Source: Anaerococcus hydrogenalis DSM 7454 (GTDB lineage Bacteria; Bacillota; Clostridia; Tissierellales; Peptoniphilaceae). From it: a stretch of 64,000 bases of DNA. The notes beneath the pieces are model-generated. The model worked only from the letters and a program-made list of their open reading frames with translations. It made no database searches and was not told the origin of the DNA. The position numbers and the translations under genes were made by a program. The stretch covers positions 57,569 to 121,568 of the forward strand of contig NZ_ABXA01000044.1 in assembly GCF_000173355.1 (NCBI RefSeq), written 5' to 3'. How positions within the stretch are numbered: position 1 is the first letter of the stretch; each line of letters begins with the position of its first letter. Of the stretch, positions 46,943 through 56,701 are shown in pieces.

Positions 46943-48319
46943 ATGAGAGAATATGACGTTGTTGTAGTAGGTAGTGGAGCAAGTGGATCCTTTATGGCCT
47001 ACGAATTTACTAAATTAAATTCTGACAAAAAAGTTTGTGTAATAGATGAAGGAAGAAAAGTTAAGGCAAGAAGATGTCCGATTTCAGAAGGAAAAGTTGA
47101 TTCTTGTATCGGATGTAAACCTTGTAATATAATGTATGGATTTGGTGGAGCAGGAACCTTATCTGATGGAAAATATAACATAACAACAAATTTTGGTGGA
47201 GATTTACATAATTATATTGGAGAAAAGAAAGCTTTAGAATTAATGGAATATGTTGATTCTGTTTTGATGGATTTTGATAAGGGAGATGCCACACTTTATT
47301 CAACAGAAAATACTGATTTAAAAAGAGAGTGTTTGAAAAATGACCTTCACTTATTAACAGCAAAAGTTCGTCACTTTGGTACAGAAAGAAATAGGGAAAT
47401 TTTACAAAAAATCTATGATTATGTAAAAGATACAATAGATTTTGACTTTATGACAAAAGTTTTAAGTGTAGATTTTGAAGATGGGTATTACTTTGTAAAA
47501 ACTGACAAGGACGAAACAATAAAATGTAAGTATTTAGTTCTTGCAGCAGGAAGATCTGGATCAAAATGGATTTCAGAAACTTGCCAAGAATTTGATGTCG
47601 AAATGAAAAAAAACAGAGTAGATATAGGAGTTCGTGTAGAAGTACCTGCAGAAGTTTTTAAACACATAACAGATAAAGTTTATGAGGCAAAAATTGTATA
47701 TCAAACAAAACAATACAATGATTTGGTAAGAACTTTTTGTATGAACCCATACGGTGAAGTTGTAACAGAAAATACAAATGGAATTATAACTGTAAATGGT
47801 CACTCATACGCAAATCCAGAACTTCAAACAGAAAATACAAACTTCGCCCTTTTGGTTACAAATAGATTTACAGAACCATTCAAAGATTCCAATGAATATG
47901 GAGAATCTATAGCTAAAGTTTCAAATATGCTTGGTGGTGGAGTTTTGATGCAAAGATTTGGAGATTTAGTTAAAGGAAGAAGATCTTCAGAAAGAAGGAT
48001 GAAAAAATCTTTCCTAAGACCAACCTTAAATGCAACAGCAGGAGACTTATCATTAGTTATGCCAAAAAGACAATTGGACGATATAATAGAAATGATTTAT
48101 GCTCTTGATAAAATTGCACCAGGAATGGCAAATGATGATACACTCTTATATGGAATAGAAGTTAAATTCTATAACTCAGTTGTAGAAGTAAATGAAGAAT
48201 TTGAAACAAGTCAAAATAATTTATTTGTTCTTGGTGATGGATCAGGAGTAACTCACTCCCTATCCCAAGCATCAGCATCTGGTGTAGAGATGGCAAGAAT
48301 AATAAATGATAGAAAATAA
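46943..48319 (+). CDS. FAD-dependent oxidoreductase
   Basis: The 458-residue flavoprotein has the dinucleotide-binding N-terminus YDVVVVGSGASGSFMA, a cysteine-rich segment (RRCPISEGKVDSCIGCKPC) and a C-terminal FAD motif NNLFVLGDGSGVTHSLSQA. It belongs to the group of NAD(P)/FAD oxidoreductases of COG2509 type, found in many anaerobes, whose reaction is unknown. The ATG at 46943 has AAAGG upstream. The in-frame ATG at 46916 lies further from any ribosome binding site. The infC promoter starts directly after the stop codon. Confidence 0.8.
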   Translation: MREYDVVVVGSGASGSFMAYEFTKLNSDKKVCVIDEGRKVKARRCPISEGKVDSCIGCKPCNIMYGFGGAGTLSDGKYNITTNFGGDLHNYIGEKKALELMEYVDSVLMDFDKGDATLYSTENTDLKRECLKNDLHLLTAKVRHFGTERNREILQKIYDYVKDTIDFDFMTKVLSVDFEDGYYFVKTDKDETIKCKYLVLAAGRSGSKWISETCQEFDVEMKKNRVDIGVRVEVPAEVFKHITDKVYEAKIVYQTKQYNDLVRTFCMNPYGEVVTENTNGIITVNGHSYANPELQTENTNFALLVTNRFTEPFKDSNEYGESIAKVSNMLGGGVLMQRFGDLVKGRRSSERRMKKSFLRPTLNATAGDLSLVMPKRQLDDIIEMIYALDKIAPGMANDDTLLYGIEVKFYNSVVEVNEEFETSQNNLFVLGDGSGVTHSLSQASASGVEMARIINDRK

Positions 48320-48323
48320 AAAT

Positions 48324-48352
48324 TTGACAAAAAAAGAAAATTCTTGTATCAT
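48324..48352 (+). promoter_or_regulatory. Promoter of infC-rpmI-rplT
   Basis: TTGACA (48324-48329) and TATCAT (48347-48352) have a 17-base spacer. Confidence 0.9.
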
Positions 48353-48359
48353 AGCAAAA

Positions 48360-48479
48360 GAGAGTTAAAGAAGTACCCGATACTCACCTGCCGACATTTA
48401 GTTTTCAGGTTACAATCTCTATTAGAATATTTCTAATTATATTGTAAATTTTATGGGTACTTTGAGTACCCATTTTTTT
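48360..48479 (+). promoter_or_regulatory. L20-type attenuator leader of infC-rpmI-rplT
   Basis: A 9-bp terminator stem (48453-48461 with 48465-48473) with T7 stands in front of infC. Its 5' arm GGGTACT (48455-48461) can instead pair with a second AGTACCC at 48372-48378, which would prevent the terminator. Such leaders are known to respond to ribosomal protein L20, whose gene ends the operon. Confidence 0.8.
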
Positions 48480-48500
48480 ATGCGAATATTTGGAGGTAAG

Positions 48501-49019
48501 ATTATAAAAGATTTAAGAATTAATGACGAAATAAGGGACAATAAGCTTAGACTTATAGACGAAGATGGATCACAAATTGGTGTTGTATCAAAAAATGAAG
48601 CTTTAGATAGAGCTTATGATAAACATCTTGATTTAGTCTTGATGTCACCAAATGCTAAGCCACCAGTTGCAAGAATAATGGACTATGGAAAGTTCAAATA
48701 TGAACAAGAAAAAAAAGCTAAAGAAAATAAGAAAAAACAAAAAACAACTCAAACAAAAGAAACAAGATTTAGCTTAAATATAGAAGACCATGATCTTGAA
48801 ACCAAGGCTAATCATACAAAGAAATTTTTAAACAATGGCGACAAAGTTAAAGTTTCTGTAAGATTTAAGGGTAGAGAATTGGGTCATAAAAACTTAGGCT
48901 ATGATTTATTAGATAAATTTATGGAATTTGTAGGAGATTGTGCACAAGTTGATAAGAAACCAGCAATGGAAGGAAGATCACTAGTATTATTTATCTCACC
49001 AAATACCGAAGAAAATTAG
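48501..49019 (+). CDS. infC: Translation initiation factor IF-3
   Basis: IF-3 keeps the ribosomal subunits apart and checks start codons. The protein ([57 protein letters not shown]) is of normal size, about 172 residues. I place the start at ATT, 48501, because GGAGG lies at 48492-48496 and the family begins here. The ATG at 48453 is inside the terminator stem and the one at 48480 has no ribosome binding site. A rare AUU start is the known means by which IF-3 controls its own synthesis in many bacteria. rpmI follows after 10 bases. Confidence 0.93.
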   Translation: MIKDLRINDEIRDNKLRLIDEDGSQIGVVSKNEALDRAYDKHLDLVLMSPNAKPPVARIMDYGKFKYEQEKKAKENKKKQKTTQTKETRFSLNIEDHDLETKANHTKKFLNNGDKVKVSVRFKGRELGHKNLGYDLLDKFMEFVGDCAQVDKKPAMEGRSLVLFISPNTEEN

Positions 49020-49029
49020 GAGGAATAAA

Positions 49030-49230
49030 ATGGCTAAAAATAAAATCAAAACAAAAAGAGCAGCTGCAAAAAGATTTAAAGTAACAGGCAGTGGAAAAAT
49101 AAAAAGACATAAAGCTTACAAGGGACACCTTACTGCTAAGAAAACACCAGCTAGAAAAAGAAGATTAAGAAAATCAACAATAGCTGCAAAAGGTGATGCT
49201 AAAAACATCAAAAGATTATTAAACATCTAA
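49030..49230 (+). CDS. rpmI: 50S ribosomal protein L35
   Basis: The very basic protein of 66 residues ([35 protein letters not shown]) is L35 of the large ribosomal subunit. AGGAGG stands before the ATG. It lies between infC and rplT, the standard order. Confidence 0.97.
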   Translation: MAKNKIKTKRAAAKRFKVTGSGKIKRHKAYKGHLTAKKTPARKRRLRKSTIAAKGDAKNIKRLLNI

Positions 49231-49242
49231 TAGGAGGAAATA

Positions 49243-49596
49243 ATGGCAAGAGTTAAAAGAGCATTAAACGCTAAAAAAAGACATAAAAAAGTTCTTAAAC
49301 AAGCTAAGGGTTACTACGGTTCAAAATCATTACTTTTCAAAACTGCAAACCAAGCAGTAATGAAATCTTTACAATATGCTTATATTGGAAGAAAAAGAAG
49401 AAAAAGAGATTTCAGAAAATTATGGATTGCAAGAATAAATGCAGCAGCAAGAGCAAATGGAACAAGCTATTCAAAATTAATGGGAAATCTTAAAAAAGCA
49501 AACATTGATATCAACAGAAAAATGCTTGCAGAAATTGCTGTATCAAACCCAGAAGAATTTACAAAATTAGTAGAGATTGCTAACCAAGCAGCTTAA
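49243..49596 (+). CDS. rplT: 50S ribosomal protein L20
   Basis: The basic protein of 117 residues ([39 protein letters not shown]) binds 23S rRNA early in assembly and is the likely effector of the operon leader. AGGAGG lies before the ATG. The stop codon overlaps the next start by one base. Confidence 0.97.
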   Translation: MARVKRALNAKKRHKKVLKQAKGYYGSKSLLFKTANQAVMKSLQYAYIGRKRRKRDFRKLWIARINAAARANGTSYSKLMGNLKKANIDINRKMLAEIAVSNPEEFTKLVEIANQAA

Positions 49597-50327
49597 TGAT
49601 AATAAAATCAGAATCTAACGAAAAATATAAGTATATAAATAAACTTAAAAAGAAGAAATACAGAAAAAAGTTTAAATCTTTCATAGTTGAGTCTATAAAA
49701 ATAGTTGACCAAATCCCAGAAGATTTTGAATGTGAATTTATTTTTGTAAACGAGGATATGAAAGATTATAAAACTGATTTTAAAAAGATAGTTTTTTCAA
49801 ATAATTTATTTGATAAACTATCTTTGCTTGAAAATCCTGAGGGAGTTTCAGCTGTTTTAAAAATGAAAGATAAAAAAGAAATTTCTTCAAAGAAGGTATT
49901 ACTTTTAGATCATATGCAAGATCCGGGAAATCTTGGCACCATAATTAGAAGTGCTGAGGCTTTTTCTTTTAAAGATATAATTTTTCTAAATAATTGTGTA
50001 GATTTATACAATGAAAAAACTATAAGGGCTAGCATGGGGTCTATTTTTAGGTTAAATTTTATTGATTTAGAATTAGAAGATGTAAAAGATTTAATTAATA
50101 AAGATTATAAGCTGATTTTAGCTGATATGGATGGAAAATCAGTAGATTATTTTAAATCTTGTGATAAAATAATATTAGCCATAGGAAACGAGGCTAATGG
50201 AATAAGCAAGTCTTTAAAAGATTTGTCAGATGATTTTGTTTCCATAAAAATGGATGGAGAAATCGAATCATTAAATGCAGCTATAGCTGCATCAATACTG
50301 ATGAATAATTTTAGCCAAAGCGGATAA
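49596..50327 (+). CDS. SpoU/TrmH-family RNA 2'-O-methyltransferase
   Basis: The 243-residue enzyme transfers methyl from S-adenosylmethionine to a ribose in rRNA or tRNA. It has an N-terminal RNA-binding part (EKYKYINKLKKKKYRKKFKS) and a SPOUT knot domain with LLDHMQDPGNLGTIIRSAEA, ILAIGNEANGIS and MDGEIESLNAAIAASILM. It is 23S rRNA guanosine-methylase-like (RlmB type), but the exact target is not readable. It follows rplT with a TAATG overlap, so it is probably expressed with the ribosomal genes. Confidence 0.9.
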   Translation: MIIKSESNEKYKYINKLKKKKYRKKFKSFIVESIKIVDQIPEDFECEFIFVNEDMKDYKTDFKKIVFSNNLFDKLSLLENPEGVSAVLKMKDKKEISSKKVLLLDHMQDPGNLGTIIRSAEAFSFKDIIFLNNCVDLYNEKTIRASMGSIFRLNFIDLELEDVKDLINKDYKLILADMDGKSVDYFKSCDKIILAIGNEANGISKSLKDLSDDFVSIKMDGEIESLNAAIAASILMNNFSQSG

Positions 50328-50334
50328 AAGCTGT

Positions 50335-50521
50335 ACTATTCAAGCAAAGCAAGTGGTAGATGATGAAAGGCCACCTTGTAACGGTATAGAAATTCACCGC
50401 CTAGCTTCGATACGAATTAAAAGTAGTTGAGACGGTAATGCGTTATAATTATTGAGTGGATTAAAAAATCAAATTAGGTGGTACCGCAGATAAGTCTGTC
50501 CTTTTATAGGGCAGTTTTTTT
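50335..50521 (+). promoter_or_regulatory. T-box leader, phenylalanine-specific, upstream of pheS-pheT
   Basis: The T-box consensus AGGTGGTACCGCA lies at 50476-50488 and the terminator (CTGTCC with GGGCAG, then T7) at 50495-50521. GAA-N-TTC in stem I gives a TTC (Phe) specifier at 50393-50395, which matches the downstream genes. No promoter is obvious between this and the rRNA methylase gene. Confidence 0.9.
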
Positions 50522-50545
50522 GTACAAAAAATTAAAGGAGTTAAA

Positions 50546-51568
50546 ATGAAAGAACAATTAGAAGCCTTAGTTAAAAAAGCAAGTGAGGCTATTGAAAAAA
50601 GTGAAGATTTAAAAACTCTTGACGATTTAAGAGTTAAATATCTTGGTAAAAAAGGAGAAATTACTTCACTAAAGAAAAATATTTCAAAATTACCAAATGA
50701 TCAAAAGCCAATGGCAGGAAAACTAATAAATCAAACTTCAAAAGAAGTTGAAAATAAACTTGAAGAAAGAAAAGAAGAAATCAAAAAAAATCTTTTAGAA
50801 AAAAAAGTTAAGGAAGAAAAAATTGATGTAACAGCAAATTTTGACCTTTATTCTAGTGGACATTTATCAGTTATTAATCAAACAATGGCAGAGCTTGAAG
50901 AAATTTTCCAAAATATGGGCTTTGATGTTGTAGAAGGACCAGAAATTGATACAGTGAAAAATGTTTTTGATGATTTAAATTCACCAAAAAATCACCCTTC
51001 AAGATCACTTTCTGATACTTTTTATATAAATGAAAATACTCTTCTTCGCCCTCACACATCAAGTATGCAAATTCGTGTGATGAATGAGGGAAAACTTCCT
51101 ATAAAAATGGTTTCAGCTGGAAGAGTTTTTAGAAACGACGAAGTAGATGCAACTCACTCACCAATGTTTCACCAATTAGAATGTTTGGTTGTAGATGAAA
51201 ATGTATCACTTGCAAATTTAAAAGCAACTCTTGAAACTTTTATAAAAGAAATGTTTGGAGATGATATGAAAATGCGTTATCGTCCTCACCATTTCCCATT
51301 TACAGAACCATCTCTTGAAGTTGATGTAACTTGTCCAATTTGTGGTGGTAAGGGATGTCCTGCTTGTTCAAATACAGGTTGGTCAATGGAACTTTTGGGT
51401 GGAGGAATGGTTCATCCAAATGTACTTGAAAATTGTGGGATAGATAGTGAAAAATATACTGGTTTTGCCTTTGGTCTTGGTGTTGATAGAATTGCCATGG
51501 TTAAGTACGGACTAGATGATATTAGATTACTATTTGATAATGACAAAAGATTTATTGAGCAATTCTAG
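50546..51568 (+). CDS. pheS: Phenylalanine-tRNA ligase, alpha subunit
   Basis: The catalytic subunit of 340 residues has an N-terminal coiled coil (about 1-95) that binds tRNA. The class II synthetase core follows: FDVVEGPEIDTVKNVFDDLN, LLRPHTSSMQIRVM (motif 2 area), HQLECLVVDENVSL, and FGLGVDRIAMVKYG (motif 3). A cysteine cluster CPICGGKGCPACSNTGW could bind zinc. AAGGAG precedes the ATG. It is followed after 8 bases by pheT. Confidence 0.96.
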   Translation: MKEQLEALVKKASEAIEKSEDLKTLDDLRVKYLGKKGEITSLKKNISKLPNDQKPMAGKLINQTSKEVENKLEERKEEIKKNLLEKKVKEEKIDVTANFDLYSSGHLSVINQTMAELEEIFQNMGFDVVEGPEIDTVKNVFDDLNSPKNHPSRSLSDTFYINENTLLRPHTSSMQIRVMNEGKLPIKMVSAGRVFRNDEVDATHSPMFHQLECLVVDENVSLANLKATLETFIKEMFGDDMKMRYRPHHFPFTEPSLEVDVTCPICGGKGCPACSNTGWSMELLGGGMVHPNVLENCGIDSEKYTGFAFGLGVDRIAMVKYGLDDIRLLFDNDKRFIEQF

Positions 51569-51576
51569 GAGGGATT

Positions 51577-53955
51577 ATGTTAGTACCTTTAATTTGGCAA
51601 AATGATTATATAAAATTAGACGAAGATTTAAAAACAATTACAGATAGACTATCAGAAACAGGTTCCCACGTTGAAAGTGTAAATTTTATTTCTGATAAAC
51701 TTGAGGGACTTGTTGTTGGAAAAGTTTTAAAACAAGAAAAACATCCAAATGCAGATAAGTTATTTGTTCTTACAATTGATGTTGGAGAAGAAATTACCAT
51801 AGTAACTTCTGCAAAAAATACAAAAGAAGGCGACTATCTTATAGTAATAAAATCAGGCTCAGAAATTAACGGACAAAAAATTGATGACCATGATTTCTTT
51901 GGAATAGTAAGCCAAGGCATGCTTACATCATACAAAGAAATTGGCTATGATGATTCTGTTGTTGAAAAAAAATCAAAGGATGGAGTTATAGTTTTATCTG
52001 GTGAATTTAATCCAGGAACACCTGCAGTTGAAGTTTTATTTTCAAATACACCAGTAATTGAATATGAAATTACTCCAAATAGACCTGATTGTCTTTCAAT
52101 TATAGGAATGGCAAGAGAATCTGCAGCATCTTTTGATAAAAAAATCACCTATCCATCAACAGAATATCCAACAGTTTCTGATAAAAAAGATCAGTATTTT
52201 AATGGGATAGAAATTAAATCTAAAAATTGTAAAAGATTTACAGGAAGAATTGTTAAAAATGTAAAAATTGGCGAATCTCCACAATGGCTTAAAAATTGTT
52301 TGATGCTTGCTGGGATGAGACCTGTAAATAATGTTGTAGATATTACAAATTTTGTAATGCTTGAAACAGGACAACCTCTTCACGCTTATGACCTTGAAAC
52401 TTTACATGATAGAAAAATTATTGTAAGGGATGCAAAAGAAGGTGAAGTTATTAAAACTCTTGATGGAGAAGAAAGAAAATTAAATGAGGAAGTTCTAGTA
52501 ATTTCTGATGGAAAAGAAGCAATTGGTCTTGCAGGAATTATGGGATCAATGGATAGTGAAATTACAGAAGATACAAAAACTATCCTTCTTGAAGCTGCTA
52601 ATTTTGATTCTGATAATATTAGAAAATCTTCTAAATTTTTAAATTTAAGATCTGAGGCTTCATCAAGGTTTGAAAAGGAAATTTCTGTAGAAAATGCAGA
52701 ATTTGCATCAAAAAGAGCTATGAAACTTATAACAGATCTTGGAATTGGAGATGTTTTAGAAGATCATTTTGATGAAGGAATAAAAGAAAGTCCAGAAAAC
52801 AAGGTAAAACTTAGGATTTCTAGATTAAATTCTTTAATTGGAAGAGAGTTTTCAAAAGATGAGGCAATTTCTTATTTAAAATCTTTAGAATTTGAAGTTA
52901 GAGATATTGACGATGATACAATTGAAGCAAAAATTCCAGATTTTAGAATGGATATTTCAATTGAGGCAGATTTAATTGAAGAAGTTGCAAGACTTTATGG
53001 AATGGGAAAAGTTGAATCTAAACCACTTTATTCATCTTTACAAAGGGGAGAGAAAACTTCAATGAGACTTTTAAAAGATGAATTGAAAAATAATTTATTT
53101 GGACAAAAATTCTCAGAAATTACAACCTATTCTTTTATTTCTCCAAGAGATTATGACAAATTATTGGTTGATGAAAATTCTAAATTAAGAGATTATATAA
53201 AAATTATAAATCCTTTGGGAGAAGATTATTCTGTAATGAGGACGACTCTTCTTTCAAATATGCTTGATACTTTTTCAAAAAATATTGCAAAAAAACAAAA
53301 AGATTTAAGGTTTTATGAAATTGGAACAACCTTTATTAAAGGTGGAGATGATCTTCCAGAAGAAAAACAATACTTGACCATGGGTCTTTATGGAGATTAT
53401 TCTTTCTATGATTTGAAAGATTTCTTTATTAAAGCTATGAATAAGACTGGTTTTAAAGGATTTAGGTTTGAAACTGAAGAAAATATCAAAACTTTCCACC
53501 CAGGAAGGTGTGCAAATATTTATTTAGATGGTCAAAAAATTGGTATAATGGGACAAATTTCTTATGAAGTTATGGAAGAATTTAAAATTAAAAATCCTGC
53601 CCTAGCCTTAGAAATTAATCTTTCTATGATTAAGGATAAAAAAATTGACCAAGTTAAGTATAAGGCTCTTTCAAAATTCCCATCTATTCTTCGTGATTAT
53701 TCATTTACTTGTGATAGGGATGTAGAAAGTCAAAGCATTGAAGATAAGATCATTGAAAAAGCTGATGGCTTGGTAAGAAATATAGAAATATTTGATATCT
53801 ACACAGGAGATCAAATTGAAGAAGGCAAAAAATCTATTTCTTACAAGGTAGCTTATGGTAAAAATGATGCAACTTTAAAAGATGAAGAAGTTGAAAAAAT
53901 TGAAAAAGCATTTTTAGAAGATTTAAGTAAGGAAAATATAAACTTGCGTAGTTAG
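51577..53955 (+). CDS. pheT: Phenylalanine-tRNA ligase, beta subunit
   Basis: The 792-residue subunit of the alpha2-beta2 enzyme has an N-terminal tRNA-binding OB domain (LEGLVVGKVLKQEKHPNADK), the B3/B4 editing domain (RPDCLSIIGMARESAA, ILLEAANFDSDNIRKSSK), B5 (PDFRMDISIEADLIEEVARL), a catalytic-like domain, and a C-terminal anticodon-binding domain (SKFPSILRDYSFTCDRDV). The length is normal. AGGAGG stands before the ATG. Confidence 0.96.
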   Translation: MLVPLIWQNDYIKLDEDLKTITDRLSETGSHVESVNFISDKLEGLVVGKVLKQEKHPNADKLFVLTIDVGEEITIVTSAKNTKEGDYLIVIKSGSEINGQKIDDHDFFGIVSQGMLTSYKEIGYDDSVVEKKSKDGVIVLSGEFNPGTPAVEVLFSNTPVIEYEITPNRPDCLSIIGMARESAASFDKKITYPSTEYPTVSDKKDQYFNGIEIKSKNCKRFTGRIVKNVKIGESPQWLKNCLMLAGMRPVNNVVDITNFVMLETGQPLHAYDLETLHDRKIIVRDAKEGEVIKTLDGEERKLNEEVLVISDGKEAIGLAGIMGSMDSEITEDTKTILLEAANFDSDNIRKSSKFLNLRSEASSRFEKEISVENAEFASKRAMKLITDLGIGDVLEDHFDEGIKESPENKVKLRISRLNSLIGREFSKDEAISYLKSLEFEVRDIDDDTIEAKIPDFRMDISIEADLIEEVARLYGMGKVESKPLYSSLQRGEKTSMRLLKDELKNNLFGQKFSEITTYSFISPRDYDKLLVDENSKLRDYIKIINPLGEDYSVMRTTLLSNMLDTFSKNIAKKQKDLRFYEIGTTFIKGGDDLPEEKQYLTMGLYGDYSFYDLKDFFIKAMNKTGFKGFRFETEENIKTFHPGRCANIYLDGQKIGIMGQISYEVMEEFKIKNPALALEINLSMIKDKKIDQVKYKALSKFPSILRDYSFTCDRDVESQSIEDKIIEKADGLVRNIEIFDIYTGDQIEEGKKSISYKVAYGKNDATLKDEEVEKIEKAFLEDLSKENINLRS

Positions 53956-53963
53956 GAGTTAAG

Positions 53964-54486
53964 GTGGCAGATAATAAAATTGTTGTTAATATTGCTGGCA
54001 TGGACTACACTTTGGTAAGTGAAAAGGAAAATAATGAAATAAAGCAAATAGCTGCTTATGTTGATAAAAAAATTCGAGAAATTGATAATGATAAATTAAC
54101 TCGTGAAAATCAACTTGTCTTAGCTTCAGTAAATATAGCTGATGAAATGTATAAAATTTTAATCAAGCACAAAGAGCTAAGAGAAAAAGCTAAGGAGCCT
54201 ATTGAAAATTATCCTAAAATAAAAGAAGCTTACGAAAAATTAGAAGAAGAAAATAAAATTACAAAAGATGATTTTGAAAAATCTAAGAAAGATTTTATGG
54301 AATCTATGAAAAAATAGATGGCTTGAATTCTACTATTAATAGGTTGAATGCGGAAATTGATAAGAAAATAAAATAAATAAGTCTAAAGATGAAAATCTTA
54401 AAAAACTTAGAGAAAATTTAACTAAGTTGCAAGAGGAAAATCTCGATCTTCAAAAAGAAAATGAAGATTTAAAGAGGGACTTATAA
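53964..54486 (+). CDS. zapA: Cell division protein ZapA, frameshifted in its tail
   Basis: The start is GTG at 53964, with TAGGAG six bases upstream. The N-terminal part (VVNIAGMDYTLVSEKENNEI, QIAAYVDKKIREID) is the ZapA fold that bundles FtsZ filaments at the division site. The rest is a coiled coil. The frame stops at 54317, but the coiled coil continues in other frames (LNSTINRLNAEIDKK, then LRENLTKLQEENLDLQKENE) to a stop at 54484-54486. Two one-base losses, in the A6 run at 54309-54314 and in the A-rich stretch 54365-54373, would explain this. The final A is also the first base of the next ATG. Confidence 0.83.
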
Positions 54487-56701
54487 TGAAAAATACTGAA
54501 ATATTAGCTCCTGTTGGAAAAATGTCAATGCTTGATGCAGGCATTTCTGCAGGGGCTTGCAGTTTTTATCTAGCCTTGGATGATTTTGGTGCAAGAGCCT
54601 ACGCCAAGAATTTTTCTTTGGAAAATATTGAAGAAGTGATTGATTATATTCACTTGTTTGATAAAAAAGTTTTTATAACCATAAATACCCTTATAAAGGA
54701 TGAAGAAATTGATAAGGCGATTTTTTATATTGAAAAACTTTTTGAATATGGGGCTGATGCAATTTTAATCCAAGATATTGGTCTATATTCATTGGTAAAA
54801 AATATAAATAAAAATGCAAAGCACAAATTAGAATTTCACGCCTCAACTCAAATGGCCATAAAAGATTATGAGGGGGCACTTACTGCCAAAAATCTTGGTT
54901 TTGATAGGGTAGTTGTTGCAAGAGAAACAGAAATTGATGAAATTGAAAAAATTTGTAAATTAGATATTGATACAGAAGTTTTTGTTCATGGATCTTTGTG
55001 CGTATCATTTTCTGGAGAATGCCTTTTATCATCATATCTTGGTAAAAGATCTGCCAATAGGGGAAGGTGTGCAGGGATTTGTAGAAAAAAATATAAGCTT
55101 ATAAATGACGGTAAAATTTTGGGAGAAGATTATTATCTTTCAATGAAAGATTTATCAACCATAGATTATACAGATAGGCTAATTAAGGCTGGAGTTGATT
55201 CTTTAAAAATTGAAGGACGTATGAAAACTGATGAGTACGTTTATAATACTGTCAAAAATTATAAAGAAAAGTTAGAGAAAAACTTTTATGATAAGGACCA
55301 GTTAAGGGATATTTCAAACAGGTCCTATACAAAAGGATTTATTTTTGGTCAAAAATCATCATATCTTGCCCTTGAAGATGAAAATAAACATAGGGAAATT
55401 GGTCAGGTTTATGAAAAAAATGGCAAGAGATTTTTTAAATCAAATTCATCTTTGATAAAAGAATCGATCCTTCAAGTTACTACTGAAAAAAATAGAAAAC
55501 TCCCTTTGACCTTGACGGAGGATTTGAAAAAGGGCCAAGAATTAGAATTAAAAGATTTTAAAGATGCAAAAATAGGGTCAAAAATTTATCTTCTTTCTTC
55601 AAAAGTTTTAAAAGACAACTTAGACCAAGGCCTAAATTCTTATAAAAATTTGCCCTTAGACATAAAATTTGTGGCAAAAATTGGAAAATATCCAAAAATC
55701 ACCCTTCAATATAAGGATACTAAAATATCCTATGAAGGAGAAAATTTAGTAGAAGAAGGAAAAAATATTTCTTTAGAAAAAGAGGATATAAAAGAAAATC
55801 TCACCAAACTTGGAAATACAATTTATGAGGCTAGGAAAGTTGAAATTGATATAGATAAAAATATATTTTTAAGAAAAAAAGATATAAATTCTATGAGAAG
55901 AAGGGCAGTGGAAGATTTAAATGAAAAAAGACTTGCCTTTTATAAAAATAGTCCAGTAAAGATTAAAAAAGAAAACTAAAAGAAAAAAAGACTTTTACTA
56001 GAGAAAAAATATAGAGCTATTGTCAAATGATGTAGACGTATCTCTTTTAAAAGATTTTGACAATATTTATTTAAGGAAATATGATAAAAAATTTGATGGT
56101 TTAAATATTTTCTATATTATGGATGCTGATAAAAAATATGACCATAATTTCATTTCTTTTTTGAAAGATAAAAATTTTAAGGGAGTAGTTTTTAATAATT
56201 ACAAGGACTTTGTTTTAAAAGATGAATTTTTAAAAAATGGTCTTGAAATTAGGATAGGCAGATATTTAAATGTTTTCAATTCTTATTCCTTTGATTTTTA
56301 TAGTGATTTTTCTTCAATGATTTGTTCATCAGTAGAAAATTCTTTTGAAAATATAAACAAAAATTCTAAATCATACCCAACAGAAATTTTGGCATACGGC
56401 CCAATTGAGCTTATGAATATGAGGCATTGTCCATTTTCTGCCATAAAAAAAATGTGGTCTTGAGGGCTGTGAATCTTGTAAATTTTCAAATTCTCAAATA
56501 AAAGATGAGGATAATAATTTATTTGATATAAAAAGATCTGATGGCTTATCTAGGATTTATTCAAAAGAAATTACAAATATTGACCTTAAAAAAATTGAAA
56601 ATTCAGTATCCTTATTGTATCTTGTAAGAGATAATGAAGATATTAAAAATATAAGAAGAAGTAAGATTAACAATCTTGGATATGACAGGGGTGTTATTTA
56701 A
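54486..56701 (+). CDS. Peptidase U32 family (RlhA/YrrO-like), frameshifted as sequenced
   Basis: The protein of about 735 residues starts MKNTEILAPVGKMSMLDAGI. It has the U32 signature ESFHASTQ-like LEFHASTQMAIKD, FVHGSLCVSFSGECLLSSYL, NRGRCAGICRKKY, and VDSLKIEGRMKTDEYV. U32 proteins include collagenase-like proteases and RNA hydroxylases such as RlhA, so the reaction is open. The main frame stops at 55979. The C-terminal part continues at 56020-56463 and again to 56701 (CGLEGCESCKFSNSQIKDED), with breaks in the A-rich stretch 55960-56010 and in the A8 run at 56445-56452. It overlaps mutS2 by one base. Confidence 0.83.

Noticed and set aside
48453..48500. ATG starts of infC at 48453 and 48480
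   Set aside because: The first lies in the terminator stem and the second directly after its T run without a ribosome binding site. ATT at 48501 has GGAGG and the family start.
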